The position numbers were made by a program, and so were the translations under genes. DNA of 64,000 nt. Source: GCA-2733415 sp049614485 (GTDB taxonomy: Bacteria > Bacteroidota > Bacteroidia > Flavobacteriales > Flavobacteriaceae). Each line of letters opens with the position of its first letter. The stretch's first letter is position 1. Below the pieces are notes generated by a model. It saw only the letters and a program-made list of their open reading frames with translations, was not told where the DNA came from and made no database searches. Positions 44,414-52,418 of the stretch are shown here, in pieces. The stretch lies in the NCBI GenBank assembly GCA_049614485.1, contig JBMZDR010000001.1, positions 186,001-250,000 of the forward strand, in the 5' to 3' direction.

Positions 44414-45184
44414 ATGCTGTTGTTTTATGGTGTGAAAAAACAGTTGTATTATATTTTTTTATTAAATACCATTGGTGTGTTTAGTCAAGCATTGTTAAAA
44501 GGAGAAATAACGAACTCTAACGATATTGATGGAATTCATGTGTTTAATAAAACGTTTCAGAAATACACAATAACAACTGAAGAAGGACGGTTTTCAATTC
44601 CGGTAAGACCTCAAGATACTATTGTTTTTACGGCACTACAATACCATTTAAAAGAAGTAATTGTAACTGAAGAAATTTTTAACGATGAGGTTATTCAAGT
44701 TTTGCTTGATACAAAAGTGAATGAGTTGGATGAGGTTTACATAGGTTATGAACTTACAGGAAATCTAATTACGGATAGCAAACAAATTAAAACAACACAA
44801 TCTGTTGAATTTGGAATGACTGATGCATTTAGAGGACTGGGCGATTATAAAGGGGTTCTGGTTAAAGATGAATATTCTGAGATTGGAGAAAATGAAATGC
44901 CATCAGGTATCAATATAATTGGACTAATTTTGAGTTTGATTCCCAAAAACAAAACAGTTATAAAAAAAGTTATTCCATTAAAATATTCTAAAGATGATTT
45001 AGAGTTGTATTTTGGTAAGCAGTTTATGTTAATAGAACTCAATTTAAATGAACATGATTGTGAACGGTTTATTCAATTTACTGAGTTTGACGAGCAATTA
45101 ATCATGACATTAAACAACAGAGATAAGTTTGCTTTAGTAAATCGATTGCTTGAATTAAGAAAAACATTTATTACGTTAGAATGA
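44414..45184 (+). CDS. secreted protein with carboxypeptidase-D-like regulatory domain, first of a tandem pair
   Basis: A 256-residue exported protein. The signal peptide probably starts at the GTG codon 7 (44432), giving KKQLYYIFLLNTIGVFSQ, a better signal than the ATG 18 bases earlier. Residues 26-110 form a carboxypeptidase-D regulatory-like beta domain: LLKGEITNSNDIDGIHVFNKTFQKYTITTEEG is shared almost word for word with the next gene. The C-terminal half has no domain I recognise. The gene ends overlapping the next start by 4 bases. A role in the cell surface is likely but not shown. Confidence 0.78.
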   Translation: MLLFYGVKKQLYYIFLLNTIGVFSQALLKGEITNSNDIDGIHVFNKTFQKYTITTEEGRFSIPVRPQDTIVFTALQYHLKEVIVTEEIFNDEVIQVLLDTKVNELDEVYIGYELTGNLITDSKQIKTTQSVEFGMTDAFRGLGDYKGVLVKDEYSEIGENEMPSGINIIGLILSLIPKNKTVIKKVIPLKYSKDDLELYFGKQFMLIELNLNEHDCERFIQFTEFDEQLIMTLNNRDKFALVNRLLELRKTFITLE

Positions 45185-45939
45185 AGTATATAAGGTATTT
45201 ATTTTTAGTGTTCCCTATTATAACGTTTAGTCAATCTTTATTAAAAGGAGAAATTGTTAATTCTGGCGATAATGAGGGTATTCATGTGTTTAACAAAACA
45301 TTTCAAAAGTATACCATTACAAATGCAAATGGAGAGTTTGAAATAGAGGTAAACCAAAACGATACGATTGTTTTTAGTGCACTTCAATACCAGTTAAAAC
45401 GCCTAGTGATTACTAAAAAAGTGTTAGATGAAGGCTACAAGTACATTTTGTTAGAAGATCAAGTAAATGAGTTGGACGCAGTGTATATAAAACCAAAATT
45501 GACAGGAGATTTACTTGCAGATACACAACGTATTAAAACTAAAGAATTGTTTACCGCAAAAACCTTAGGGTTGCCAAATGCACATGTTAAGCCACCTACA
45601 GCATCTGAACGAAAACTCTATACAGCAACACATTCAGGAGGCGGTATAATTCCTGTAGATGTAATTATTAATGCCATTTCTGGACGTACAAAAATGCTAA
45701 AAAGACATGTGCAGCTGGAGCGGAAATCTAATTTGGAAACTAAAACATATGACGCTTTTGAACACACGATGACTTATGATTTCAAAATCCCAAAAACAAA
45801 ATTATACGACTTTCTTTATTACGCCTCATCAGATGAACTGTTTACTCAAATAGTTAAAACAAATAGTAATATTATTATTTATGATTTTCTGAAAAACAAA
45901 TCAAAAACCTATCTTCAAATACTAGAAAAAAAAGACTAA
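45181..45939 (+). CDS. secreted protein with carboxypeptidase-D-like regulatory domain, second of a tandem pair
   Basis: A paralogue of the previous gene (252 aa), starting inside its last codon (ATGA overlap), so the two are probably translationally coupled. The signal peptide ends near FSQS (15-18). The matching core runs from LLKGEIVNSGDNEGIHVFNKTFQKYTITN (20-48) to VNELDAVYIKP; after that the two diverge. The C-terminal part has a hydrophilic, lysine-rich end. No catalytic motif is evident. It is followed by a 170-aa exported protein and an M1 peptidase. Confidence 0.78.
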   Translation: MKYIRYLFLVFPIITFSQSLLKGEIVNSGDNEGIHVFNKTFQKYTITNANGEFEIEVNQNDTIVFSALQYQLKRLVITKKVLDEGYKYILLEDQVNELDAVYIKPKLTGDLLADTQRIKTKELFTAKTLGLPNAHVKPPTASERKLYTATHSGGGIIPVDVIINAISGRTKMLKRHVQLERKSNLETKTYDAFEHTMTYDFKIPKTKLYDFLYYASSDELFTQIVKTNSNIIIYDFLKNKSKTYLQILEKKD

Positions 45940-46000
45940 TGGTATAAGTTTTGTAACAAATAGAAAAGAATCAATACTAATGTTTAAAATAAGTATTTCA

Positions 46001-46492
46001 ATGAAAATTAAAACAAATGCAATTATAGTTGGCTTATTGTTTATGCTCTCTAGTTTTACTGTATTGCACAAATATTACGTAAGCGTTACAGATATAGAGT
46101 ACTCATCAGCAAACAAATCATTGCAAGTGACATCACGTTTATTTATTGATGATTTTCAAAACGTGTTGCAAGAACGGTATGGAGCTTCAATAAAATTAGA
46201 CGACAAAACTGCCGATGTTTATGTAGAAAAATATTTTAAAAAGAAGTTTTCAATTAGTGTCAATGGTGCCTTAAAAAGCTACACATACATCGGTAAAGAG
46301 TTTAATGATGATATGTTACAGTGTTATTTTGAAGTAGAAGATATTGATGATGTTCAATCTGTAACAATAACCAATAAACTATTGATGGATCTATATGAAG
46401 GACAACAAAATATTACCCATATTACAATAAATGATAAAAAGAAAAGTTTTTTACTAATTAAAGAGAACACCTCTGGGGTGTTAAAGTTATAA
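46001..46492 (+). CDS. exported small protein, DUF6702-type, upstream of M1 peptidase
   Basis: A protein of 163 aa from my chosen start (ATG 46001, MKIKTNAIIVGLLFMLSSF), since a seven-codon longer start at 45980 does not improve the signal peptide. The mature part begins HKYYVSVTDIEYSSANKSLQV, followed by TSRLFIDDFQNVLQERYG and KKFSISVNGALKSYTYIGKEF. I recall this pattern as the DUF6702 family of Flavobacteriia, often encoded directly before an M1 peptidase, as here (55 bases). Its function is unknown. Confidence 0.75.
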   Translation: MKIKTNAIIVGLLFMLSSFTVLHKYYVSVTDIEYSSANKSLQVTSRLFIDDFQNVLQERYGASIKLDDKTADVYVEKYFKKKFSISVNGALKSYTYIGKEFNDDMLQCYFEVEDIDDVQSVTITNKLLMDLYEGQQNITHITINDKKKSFLLIKENTSGVLKL

Positions 46493-46547
46493 TAAATAGT
46501 AGCTAACTATCATAAAAAAAGTTATTTTCACACAAAAATTATAATCA

Positions 46548-48857
46548 ATGAAGCAAAGTAAGTATCTAGTTCTTTCCATGATATTCCTTGTTAGTGGAAT
46601 TTCATTCGCTCAAGACAAAGCAAAAGAAGAAGTGCGTGAAGGCGGACACAATAACACTAATAAGTTCAGGCAGTTGTACCAAGAGTTTTCAACTCCCAAC
46701 CAGTACAGAACTGCATCAGGAGCGCCTGGTCATGCGTACTACCAGCAAAAAGCCGATTATAAAATCAACTTAGAACTGGATGATGTCAATCAAAAAATTT
46801 CAGGAGAAGAGACGATTACTTATACGAATAATTCACCTGATGATTTAGAGTATTTATGGTTGCAATTAGATCAGAACATTCGTGCTAAAGATTCAAAATC
46901 ACATTTAAAAGATGGCGGCGGAGTACCAGCTGCAGACCAACCAAGTTCATTTGTAGGAAAGCATTTTGGAACTAAATTTGACGGAGGTTTTAATATTCAG
47001 GAAGTTAAAGATGCTAATGGTAAAGCAATGAAGCACGTCATCAATCAAACGATGATGCGTATTGATTTATCGTCACCATTAAAAGCTGGAGAGAAAATAT
47101 CTTTCTCAGTAAAATGGTGGTATAATATTAACGATCATGTTAATGGTAGAGGACGTTCAGGGTATGAATACTTTAAAAAAGACGATAACTACTCGTATGT
47201 CATCGCACAGTTTTTTCCAAGAATGTGTGTGTACAATGATGTAGAAGGTTGGCAAAACTACCAATTCTGGGGTAACGGAGAGTTTGCTTTAGCATTTGGT
47301 GATTATGATGTTAATATTACAGTGCCAGCAGATCATATTGTAGATGCTACTGGAGAGTTGCAAAATAGAAAAGATGTATTCTCTAAGACGATGATGAATC
47401 GTTATAAAAAAGCAAGAAAATCATTTGACAAACCAGTAATGATTGTAAATCAGTCTGAAGCTGAGGCAAATGAAAAGAGCCGTTCAACTGAAAAGAAAAC
47501 ATGGAAGTTTAGCGCTAAAAATGTTAGAGATTTCGGATTTACGTCTTCAAGAAAGTACATTTGGGATATGCAAGCGGTTAAGCTTGGTGAGCGTACTGTA
47601 ATGGCAGTGTCATTATACTCAAAAGAAGGAAATCCGTTATGGGAAGAGTATTCTACTAAAGCAGTTGTAAGTACATTAAAATCGTATTCTGATAAAACGT
47701 TTGATTATCCTTATCCTAAAGCAATTTCTGTACATGCTAAAAATCAAGGAATGGAATATCCTATGATTTGCTGGAACTATGGCCGTCCAAATGAAGATGG
47801 TACATATAGTGATAGAACTAAATACGGAATGATTAGTGTAATTATTCACGAAGTTGGACATAACTTCTTTCCAATGATCGTTAACTCTGATGAGCGTCAG
47901 TGGGGATGGATGGATGAAGGTTTAGATACATTCATGCAGTATATAGCAGAACAAGAATTTGGAACATGGTTCCCTGAAGCAATTGCTCCAAATAAAAAAT
48001 ACCCATCTCGAAGAGGTGAACCTGCTAAGATTGTTAATTACATGAAAGGTGATCAAAGTTTCATCACGCCAATTATGTCTAACCCAGAAAATGTATACCA
48101 ATTAGGGAATAATGCCTATGGTAAACCAGCAACAGCATTAAACATTTTAAGAGAAACGGTAATGGGTAAAGAATTGTTTGATCATGCCTTTAAAACGTAT
48201 TCTCAACGTTGGATGTTTAAGCACCCTTCACCAGAAGATTTCTTCAGAACTATGGAAGATGCTTCTGGAGTTGATTTAGACTGGTATTGGAGAGGATGGT
48301 TTTATTCAACAGATTATGTTGATATAGGAGTTAAAAGCGTAAAGAAATTTTATGTGAGCTCTAAGCCAACTGCAAAAATCAAGAAAATAATGGAGGCAAG
48401 AGGAATGAAAGAATCAGACTTGCCACCGCTAGTGTATATGGCTGAAGAAGGTAGTGAAGACTTTACAGATAAATTAGCCGAAGGTTCAGCATTAGATAAC
48501 TCGTCTACTTTAAAAGAGTATATGATGGATAACTTTACAGCAGATGAGCGTGCTAAAATGGCTACGCCAAAGTATTTTTACGAGATTGAATTTAACAAGC
48601 CAGGTGGTTTGGTAATGCCTTTAATTGTAGAGTACAAGTATGCAGATGGTTCAGTTGAAAACATTACGTATCCTGCTCAAGTATGGAGAAAGAATGATAA
48701 CGAAGTGAAAAAAGTTATTGCTTCAGAAAAAGAATTAATTAGCATTACAGTAGACCCTAACTTAGAGACTGCTGATATTGATGTGACAAATAACGCTTGG
48801 CCTAAACAAGAAAAAGAAAACAAATTCGACTCTTTCAAAAAGAAAGTAAAAGGATAA
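46548..48857 (+). CDS. M1-family zinc aminopeptidase, secreted or periplasmic
   Basis: A 769-residue M1 metallopeptidase. The signal peptide ends near residue 22 (GISFAQD). The zinc site is HEVGH (434-438) with the third ligand Glu457 in WMDEGLDTF, and a GxMEN-like run is GMEYP (401-405), which positions the peptide N-terminus. YPYPKAISVHA precedes it. It has the normal M1 order: N-terminal beta domain, thermolysin-like catalytic domain, C-terminal part. No T9SS sorting domain is seen. Its neighbours upstream are the DUF6702-type protein and the tandem pair. A strong terminator closes the unit. Confidence 0.92.
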   Translation: MKQSKYLVLSMIFLVSGISFAQDKAKEEVREGGHNNTNKFRQLYQEFSTPNQYRTASGAPGHAYYQQKADYKINLELDDVNQKISGEETITYTNNSPDDLEYLWLQLDQNIRAKDSKSHLKDGGGVPAADQPSSFVGKHFGTKFDGGFNIQEVKDANGKAMKHVINQTMMRIDLSSPLKAGEKISFSVKWWYNINDHVNGRGRSGYEYFKKDDNYSYVIAQFFPRMCVYNDVEGWQNYQFWGNGEFALAFGDYDVNITVPADHIVDATGELQNRKDVFSKTMMNRYKKARKSFDKPVMIVNQSEAEANEKSRSTEKKTWKFSAKNVRDFGFTSSRKYIWDMQAVKLGERTVMAVSLYSKEGNPLWEEYSTKAVVSTLKSYSDKTFDYPYPKAISVHAKNQGMEYPMICWNYGRPNEDGTYSDRTKYGMISVIIHEVGHNFFPMIVNSDERQWGWMDEGLDTFMQYIAEQEFGTWFPEAIAPNKKYPSRRGEPAKIVNYMKGDQSFITPIMSNPENVYQLGNNAYGKPATALNILRETVMGKELFDHAFKTYSQRWMFKHPSPEDFFRTMEDASGVDLDWYWRGWFYSTDYVDIGVKSVKKFYVSSKPTAKIKKIMEARGMKESDLPPLVYMAEEGSEDFTDKLAEGSALDNSSTLKEYMMDNFTADERAKMATPKYFYEIEFNKPGGLVMPLIVEYKYADGSVENITYPAQVWRKNDNEVKKVIASEKELISITVDPNLETADIDVTNNAWPKQEKENKFDSFKKKVKG

Positions 48858-48878
48858 TAGAGTATTATAGATTATAAT

Positions 48879-48910
48879 AAAAAAGCCAACTCAATTGAGT
48901 TGGCTTTTTT
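48879..48910. terminator. bidirectional terminator after the M1 peptidase gene
   Basis: A perfect 32-base palindrome of 16-base arms (AAGCCAACTCAA with its complement), with A and T runs on the outer sides. It serves the M1 gene on plus and the DUF1697 gene on minus. Confidence 0.88.
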
Positions 48911-48916
48911 TGTTGA

Positions 48917-49456
48917 CTAAATATTTTTTGACAACTCTATTAGTTTACTTACTGTTCGCCAATTCCGAGTAGTTGCTTTGGTGTTTAGTTGCTTTTCAAA
49001 TTGTGTGTTTGAAAATTTAGTTTTAGCAAAACCGTCAGGAGTATGTAAATACACAAACCTATTTTTTATTTTAAAAGTATCATTATTATAGGTATTAATA
49101 TCCAAGTGATTTATGACGTTTGTTTCAGGTGAAGTACCTAAAAAAGTAACGTGTAAAAATTTAATATCCTCTACAAAATTTAAATAAGGGTTTTCTTTAA
49201 AACACTGTTGTAATTCAGTAGTTGAAATGGTAATTACAGGTATAGTGTAGTTAAATGTAGTCTTTATTAACACTTCAATATGTTTGCTAATAACAACACT
49301 CGTTTTTTCAGAAGATAAAAGAATATTGCCACTTTGTATGTAAGTAGATACCTCTGTGTAGCCATTGTTATTTAGCAAGTCTTTCAAACTTGCCATAGGA
49401 AGTTTGTTGTGGCCGCCTACATTAATACCTCTTAGCAAAACAATATATTGTGTCAT
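48917..49456 (-). CDS. DUF1697 family protein
   Basis: A conserved protein of unknown function, 179 aa. The family signature is at the start: YIVLLRGINVGGHNKLPMASLKDLL (4-28), then YIQSGNILLSSE (39-50). The middle and end (TFLGTSPE, NRFVYLHTPDGFAKTKFSN) are also typical. There is no signal peptide. The stop of the 79-aa gene lies one base before its start, so the two genes are coupled. Confidence 0.9.
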   Translation of the reverse strand: MTQYIVLLRGINVGGHNKLPMASLKDLLNNNGYTEVSTYIQSGNILLSSEKTSVVISKHIEVLIKTTFNYTIPVITISTTELQQCFKENPYLNFVEDIKFLHVTFLGTSPETNVINHLDINTYNNDTFKIKNRFVYLHTPDGFAKTKFSNTQFEKQLNTKATTRNWRTVSKLIELSKNI

Positions 49457-49457
49457 G

Positions 49458-49697
49458 TTATTCTGTATAATATTGTCCTCTGTGCGGTTTTAAAGCTGCC
49501 TTTACTTTTTGTAAATCTGCTTCTTCAATTATCATAAAAGCTGATGCCGCAAATTCACCATGTACCTCTACAGATGTGTTTTTAAGCGCTATTTTTTCAA
49601 TAGCGATATAGTCATTCAAATGAATAACATGATGTTTAGCGGTTTGCTCCGCAGTTGGACCTCTAAACTCCCAAATTAATTTAATTTTTTTACTCAT
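49458..49697 (-). CDS. small conserved protein, unknown
   Basis: A 79-residue cytoplasmic-looking protein, SKKIKLIWEFRGPTAEQTAKHHVIHLNDYIAIEKI at the start, HRGQYYTE at the end. Two conserved-looking histidines lie in KHHVIHL (21-27). I recall similar small flavobacterial proteins without a named function. One base separates its stop from the downstream DUF1697 start, so the pair is one transcript. It is divergent from tatA, with 57 bases between the starts. Confidence 0.7.
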   Translation of the reverse strand: MSKKIKLIWEFRGPTAEQTAKHHVIHLNDYIAIEKIALKNTSVEVHGEFAASAFMIIEEADLQKVKAALKPHRGQYYTE

Positions 49698-49742
49698 AGT
49701 GTAATATTAGTCTGCAAGATACTCAAAATAGAGAATAAGCTT

Positions 49743-49750
49743 TATATTTG
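49743..49750 (+). promoter_or_regulatory. -7 box (TATATTTG) for tatA, close to the start codon
   Basis: TATATTTG ends four bases before the tatA ATG at 49755. A transcript starting 4-6 bases after the box would have almost no leader. No -33 TTG is seen at the usual distance. Confidence 0.6.
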
Positions 49751-49754
49751 CAGT

Positions 49755-50036
49755 ATGCAAACACATTTTTTATTTATTAGCGGTGTTGAAATCATATTCA
49801 TTCTATTTATAGTAGTTATGATTTTTGGTGCAGATAAGTTACCTGAAATTGCTAGAGGTTTAGCGAAAGGTATGACACAGCTTAAGAATGCAACTAATGA
49901 TATAAAATCAGAAATTAATAACTCTGCAAAAGATTATGGTGTTGATACTGAGTTAGGTGCTTCGGTTAAAAACGAAATTAATAAAGTTAAGGATGAGTTT
50001 GATGATTTAACTGGGCCAATCAAACGTCAGTTTTAA
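49755..50036 (+). CDS. tatA: twin-arginine translocase subunit TatA
   Basis: The pore-forming subunit of the Tat system, which exports folded proteins. The 93 aa have one hydrophobic helix (about 4-22, FLFISGVEIIFILFIVVMIF), the hinge FGADKLPEIARGL (23-35) with the conserved FG and P, an amphipathic helix, and a charged tail. The start MQTHFLFISG fits flavobacterial relatives. The mRNA may be leaderless given the promoter placement. No tatC or tatB is in this window. Confidence 0.95.
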   Translation: MQTHFLFISGVEIIFILFIVVMIFGADKLPEIARGLAKGMTQLKNATNDIKSEINNSAKDYGVDTELGASVKNEINKVKDEFDDLTGPIKRQF

Positions 50037-50037
50037 A

Positions 50038-50679
50038 TTACTTTACCCGGCTAATTGTTAAGCCATCTCTAATGGGTAGTAATACGGTTTCAATTCTTGA
50101 ATCTTCATTTAATAATTTATTGTAGTCCAACAACACTCGTGTTGATTCATCATTTGGTTTTAGAGGTTCTAAAACTTTACCACTCCACAATACATTATCT
50201 GATAAAATAACGCCTCCAGTTTCCATCTTGTCAATTACAGTGTGAAAATAATTGACATAATTTGGTTTGTCTGCATCAATAAACACCAAATCAAATTTTT
50301 GAGTAAGTGTTGGGATAATGTTTATAGCTTGTCCAAGGTGTTGGTGTATTTGCTTGCCGTTACAAGATAGGTCAAAGTATTTTCGCTGAAAATCTACCAA
50401 CTCTTCATTAATGTCAATTGTGTGTAATTCACCATCAGATTGCATACCTTCTGCCAGGCATAAAGCAGAATAACCTGTATACGTTCCTATTTCTAGAATG
50501 TTCTTAGGGTTTATTAACTTAGAAATCATGCTTAAAATGCGTCCTTGAAAAGCACCGCTCAACATTCTAGGTTGTAAAATTTTTTGATACGTTTCACGAG
50601 TTAATTTTTGCAATAACTCAGGTTCTTGTTGTGAATGAGCAATTACATAATCGTCTAAGTTTTGCGGAATAAAATGCAT
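50038..50679 (-). CDS. class I SAM O-methyltransferase (caffeoyl-CoA type)
   Basis: A 213-residue O-methyltransferase. Motifs: EIGTYTGYSALCLAEGM (about 62-78) for SAM, ELHTIDINEEL, FDLVFIDADKPNYVNYF (metal-binding Asp) and GGVILSDNVLWSGKV. This is the caffeoyl-CoA/catechol O-methyltransferase type that needs a divalent metal. The substrate is unknown, since Flavobacteria do not make lignin monomers. It converges with tatA (1-base gap) and lies downstream of the kynurenine operon terminator. Confidence 0.88.
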   Translation of the reverse strand: MHFIPQNLDDYVIAHSQQEPELLQKLTRETYQKILQPRMLSGAFQGRILSMISKLINPKNILEIGTYTGYSALCLAEGMQSDGELHTIDINEELVDFQRKYFDLSCNGKQIHQHLGQAINIIPTLTQKFDLVFIDADKPNYVNYFHTVIDKMETGGVILSDNVLWSGKVLEPLKPNDESTRVLLDYNKLLNEDSRIETVLLPIRDGLTISRVK

Positions 50680-50696
50680 AAATTGATTAAGTTAAA

Positions 50697-50726
50697 AACC
50701 TCACAAATATAGAATAATGTGAGGTT
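50697..50726 (-). terminator. terminator after the kynurenine operon
   Basis: A 9-base stem (AACCTCACA and its complement) with a 12-base loop and short T-run, between ACMSD and the O-methyltransferase. Its stem core matches the terminator at 11629. Confidence 0.6.
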
Positions 50727-50751
50727 ATATATTTTATGATAATCGATTTAA

Positions 50752-51834
50752 TTAAGACAAGATCTTTTTTACCAAATCTTCTTTTGCTTTTTCATCATCT
50801 CCAAACAACCAGTTTAATACATTGTGTTCCCAAATATCATCATATTCTTTATCAGTAATTAAACCGCGTTCTTTTGCTAAATCTAATATTTTTCCTGGAT
50901 AAGAAGATTGCGCGTCACTTTCCATTTCTCCTAATGGGTATGGGTCATCTAAGCCCATAATAACCTGTTTTGTTCCTTGGCGTTCAAATGTTAATTTCAA
51001 AGAATCCGTGTCATGTACCAAAGTGTCAAAATAAATATTCTTGTGTCCAACTGCCTTTCTAGGGTGGGTTTTTCCTTCGAATAAATCAGGTCTTCCGTCA
51101 AATCCTTGAATACGTCGTCCTAAATTCATTTGAGCTAATTGGCCACCGTGTGCAAAACATGTTCTAATGTTCGGGTAACGCTCTTGCATTCCATTTAAGG
51201 TGTAAAAATGATAGGCATCACCACATTGAGCTAGCATCCAAACCAAATGAAAACGCCATGCTGTATTGGCTAATTTAATCATTTTGTCACCGTCATACGG
51301 ATGTACTTCAATTGCTAGTTTATATTCATTAGCTAATTCAAAAATAGGATCGTTTTCTTCATCAAAAATACAACGCCACTGTCCAATAGAATCCATGTAA
51401 TGTGTTGGCAAACAAAGTACTCTCATGCCTAGTTCTTCAACACAACGTTTAATTTCCCATAAGGCGCCATTAATAAAACCAGGGTGAACAACAAATCCGC
51501 AAGTAAACTTTGAAGGATGATTTTGTTGCACTTTAGCATTAAAATCATTCTGGAATTTCAAGGCATGCTTCATTTCTTCTAAACGCAAACCATTTCCATA
51601 CAATTGTGATAAATTTAGAACAACGGCATGGTCAATTTTATTACGTTCCATCCATCCTAATTTTTCATCTAAGAAAAAACTTGAGTCTGTAACTGGACGT
51701 TTCCACCCTTTTTGTAACATATATTTACGTTCGTCATCTACCCAAAAAATTTCCTTGTCTTTTAAAAATTGAGGGATTTCTTCAGGGTAAGGCAGTAAAT
51801 GCGAATGTCCGTTTATACGAATTTTTCTTTTCAT
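50752..51834 (-). CDS. 2-amino-3-carboxymuconate-6-semialdehyde decarboxylase (ACMSD)
   Basis: A zinc amidohydrolase-fold enzyme that removes CO2 from ACMS to give 2-aminomuconic semialdehyde, keeping carbon out of quinolinate and NAD synthesis. Metal ligands: His10 and His12 (NGHSHLLP), His178 (EVHPYDG), His229 (FAHGGQ), Asp296 (GLDDPYP). Its length of 360 aa is slightly above the mammalian enzyme. It is the last gene of the kynurenine operon, one base after the 3-hydroxyanthranilate dioxygenase gene, and their products act in sequence. Confidence 0.92.
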   Translation of the reverse strand: MKRKIRINGHSHLLPYPEEIPQFLKDKEIFWVDDERKYMLQKGWKRPVTDSSFFLDEKLGWMERNKIDHAVVLNLSQLYGNGLRLEEMKHALKFQNDFNAKVQQNHPSKFTCGFVVHPGFINGALWEIKRCVEELGMRVLCLPTHYMDSIGQWRCIFDEENDPIFELANEYKLAIEVHPYDGDKMIKLANTAWRFHLVWMLAQCGDAYHFYTLNGMQERYPNIRTCFAHGGQLAQMNLGRRIQGFDGRPDLFEGKTHPRKAVGHKNIYFDTLVHDTDSLKLTFERQGTKQVIMGLDDPYPLGEMESDAQSSYPGKILDLAKERGLITDKEYDDIWEHNVLNWLFGDDEKAKEDLVKKILS

Positions 51835-51835
51835 G

Positions 51836-52366
51836 TTATGACACAGTTTTTTTAGATTCTTGCATTATTGTTCCGCATTTTGAACATGTACACTTTTTAG
51901 TGTCATTATAGTATTTGTCAAAAATGATAGGCATATCTGTGACGATATTATCTAAAGCAAACTCTTCTCTATATAGAGGTGAGTTACAATTTTCACAATA
52001 CCATTCTAAAGCATCTAAAACACCTTCTGCTCTTGGCATTTCAATAACTAGGCCAACAGTATTAGCTGCACGTTGCGGTGAGTGAGGAACTTTTCCTGGT
52101 AATAAATAAATATCACCTTCTTTAATATGAACATCTTTTTGTTGGCCATTATCTATGATTTTTAAAACCATATCGCCTTCTACTTGGTAGAAGAATTCTG
52201 GCGTTTCATTATAATGGTAATCTTTTCGGCTATTTGGGCCACCAACAACCATAACGATGTATTCACCATCATTCCACACACACTTATTTCCAACAGGTGG
52301 TTTTAATAAATGACGGTTTTCATCTATCCAAGCTTTAAAATTTAAAGGTGAAACTAATTTACTCAT
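51836..52366 (-). CDS. nbaC: 3-hydroxyanthranilate 3,4-dioxygenase
   Basis: A small cupin that opens the ring of 3-hydroxyanthranilate with O2 to form ACMS. Iron ligands: His51 and Glu57 (HYNETPE), His95 (VPHSPQR). The C-terminus has a second iron site of rubredoxin type, with C124-x2-C127 and C161-x2-C164 (Cys159 is an extra), as in bacterial enzymes of this class. The length is 176 aa, with all ligands kept. ACMSD follows one base downstream. The symbol nbaC is that of the Pseudomonas fluorescens enzyme. Confidence 0.95.
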   Translation of the reverse strand: MSKLVSPLNFKAWIDENRHLLKPPVGNKCVWNDGEYIVMVVGGPNSRKDYHYNETPEFFYQVEGDMVLKIIDNGQQKDVHIKEGDIYLLPGKVPHSPQRAANTVGLVIEMPRAEGVLDALEWYCENCNSPLYREEFALDNIVTDMPIIFDKYYNDTKKCTCSKCGTIMQESKKTVS

Positions 52367-52418
52367 GATGGGTTGTATTAATGATTTATAAAGTTACTTA
52401 AAACTATTGAATTATTTT

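Noticed and set aside
44414..44431. ATG 44414 as the start of the first tandem gene
   Set aside because: GTG 44432 gives a normal signal peptide (KKQLYYIFLLNTIG), and the upstream six residues add nothing. I keep the frame's outer coordinate but favour the GTG.
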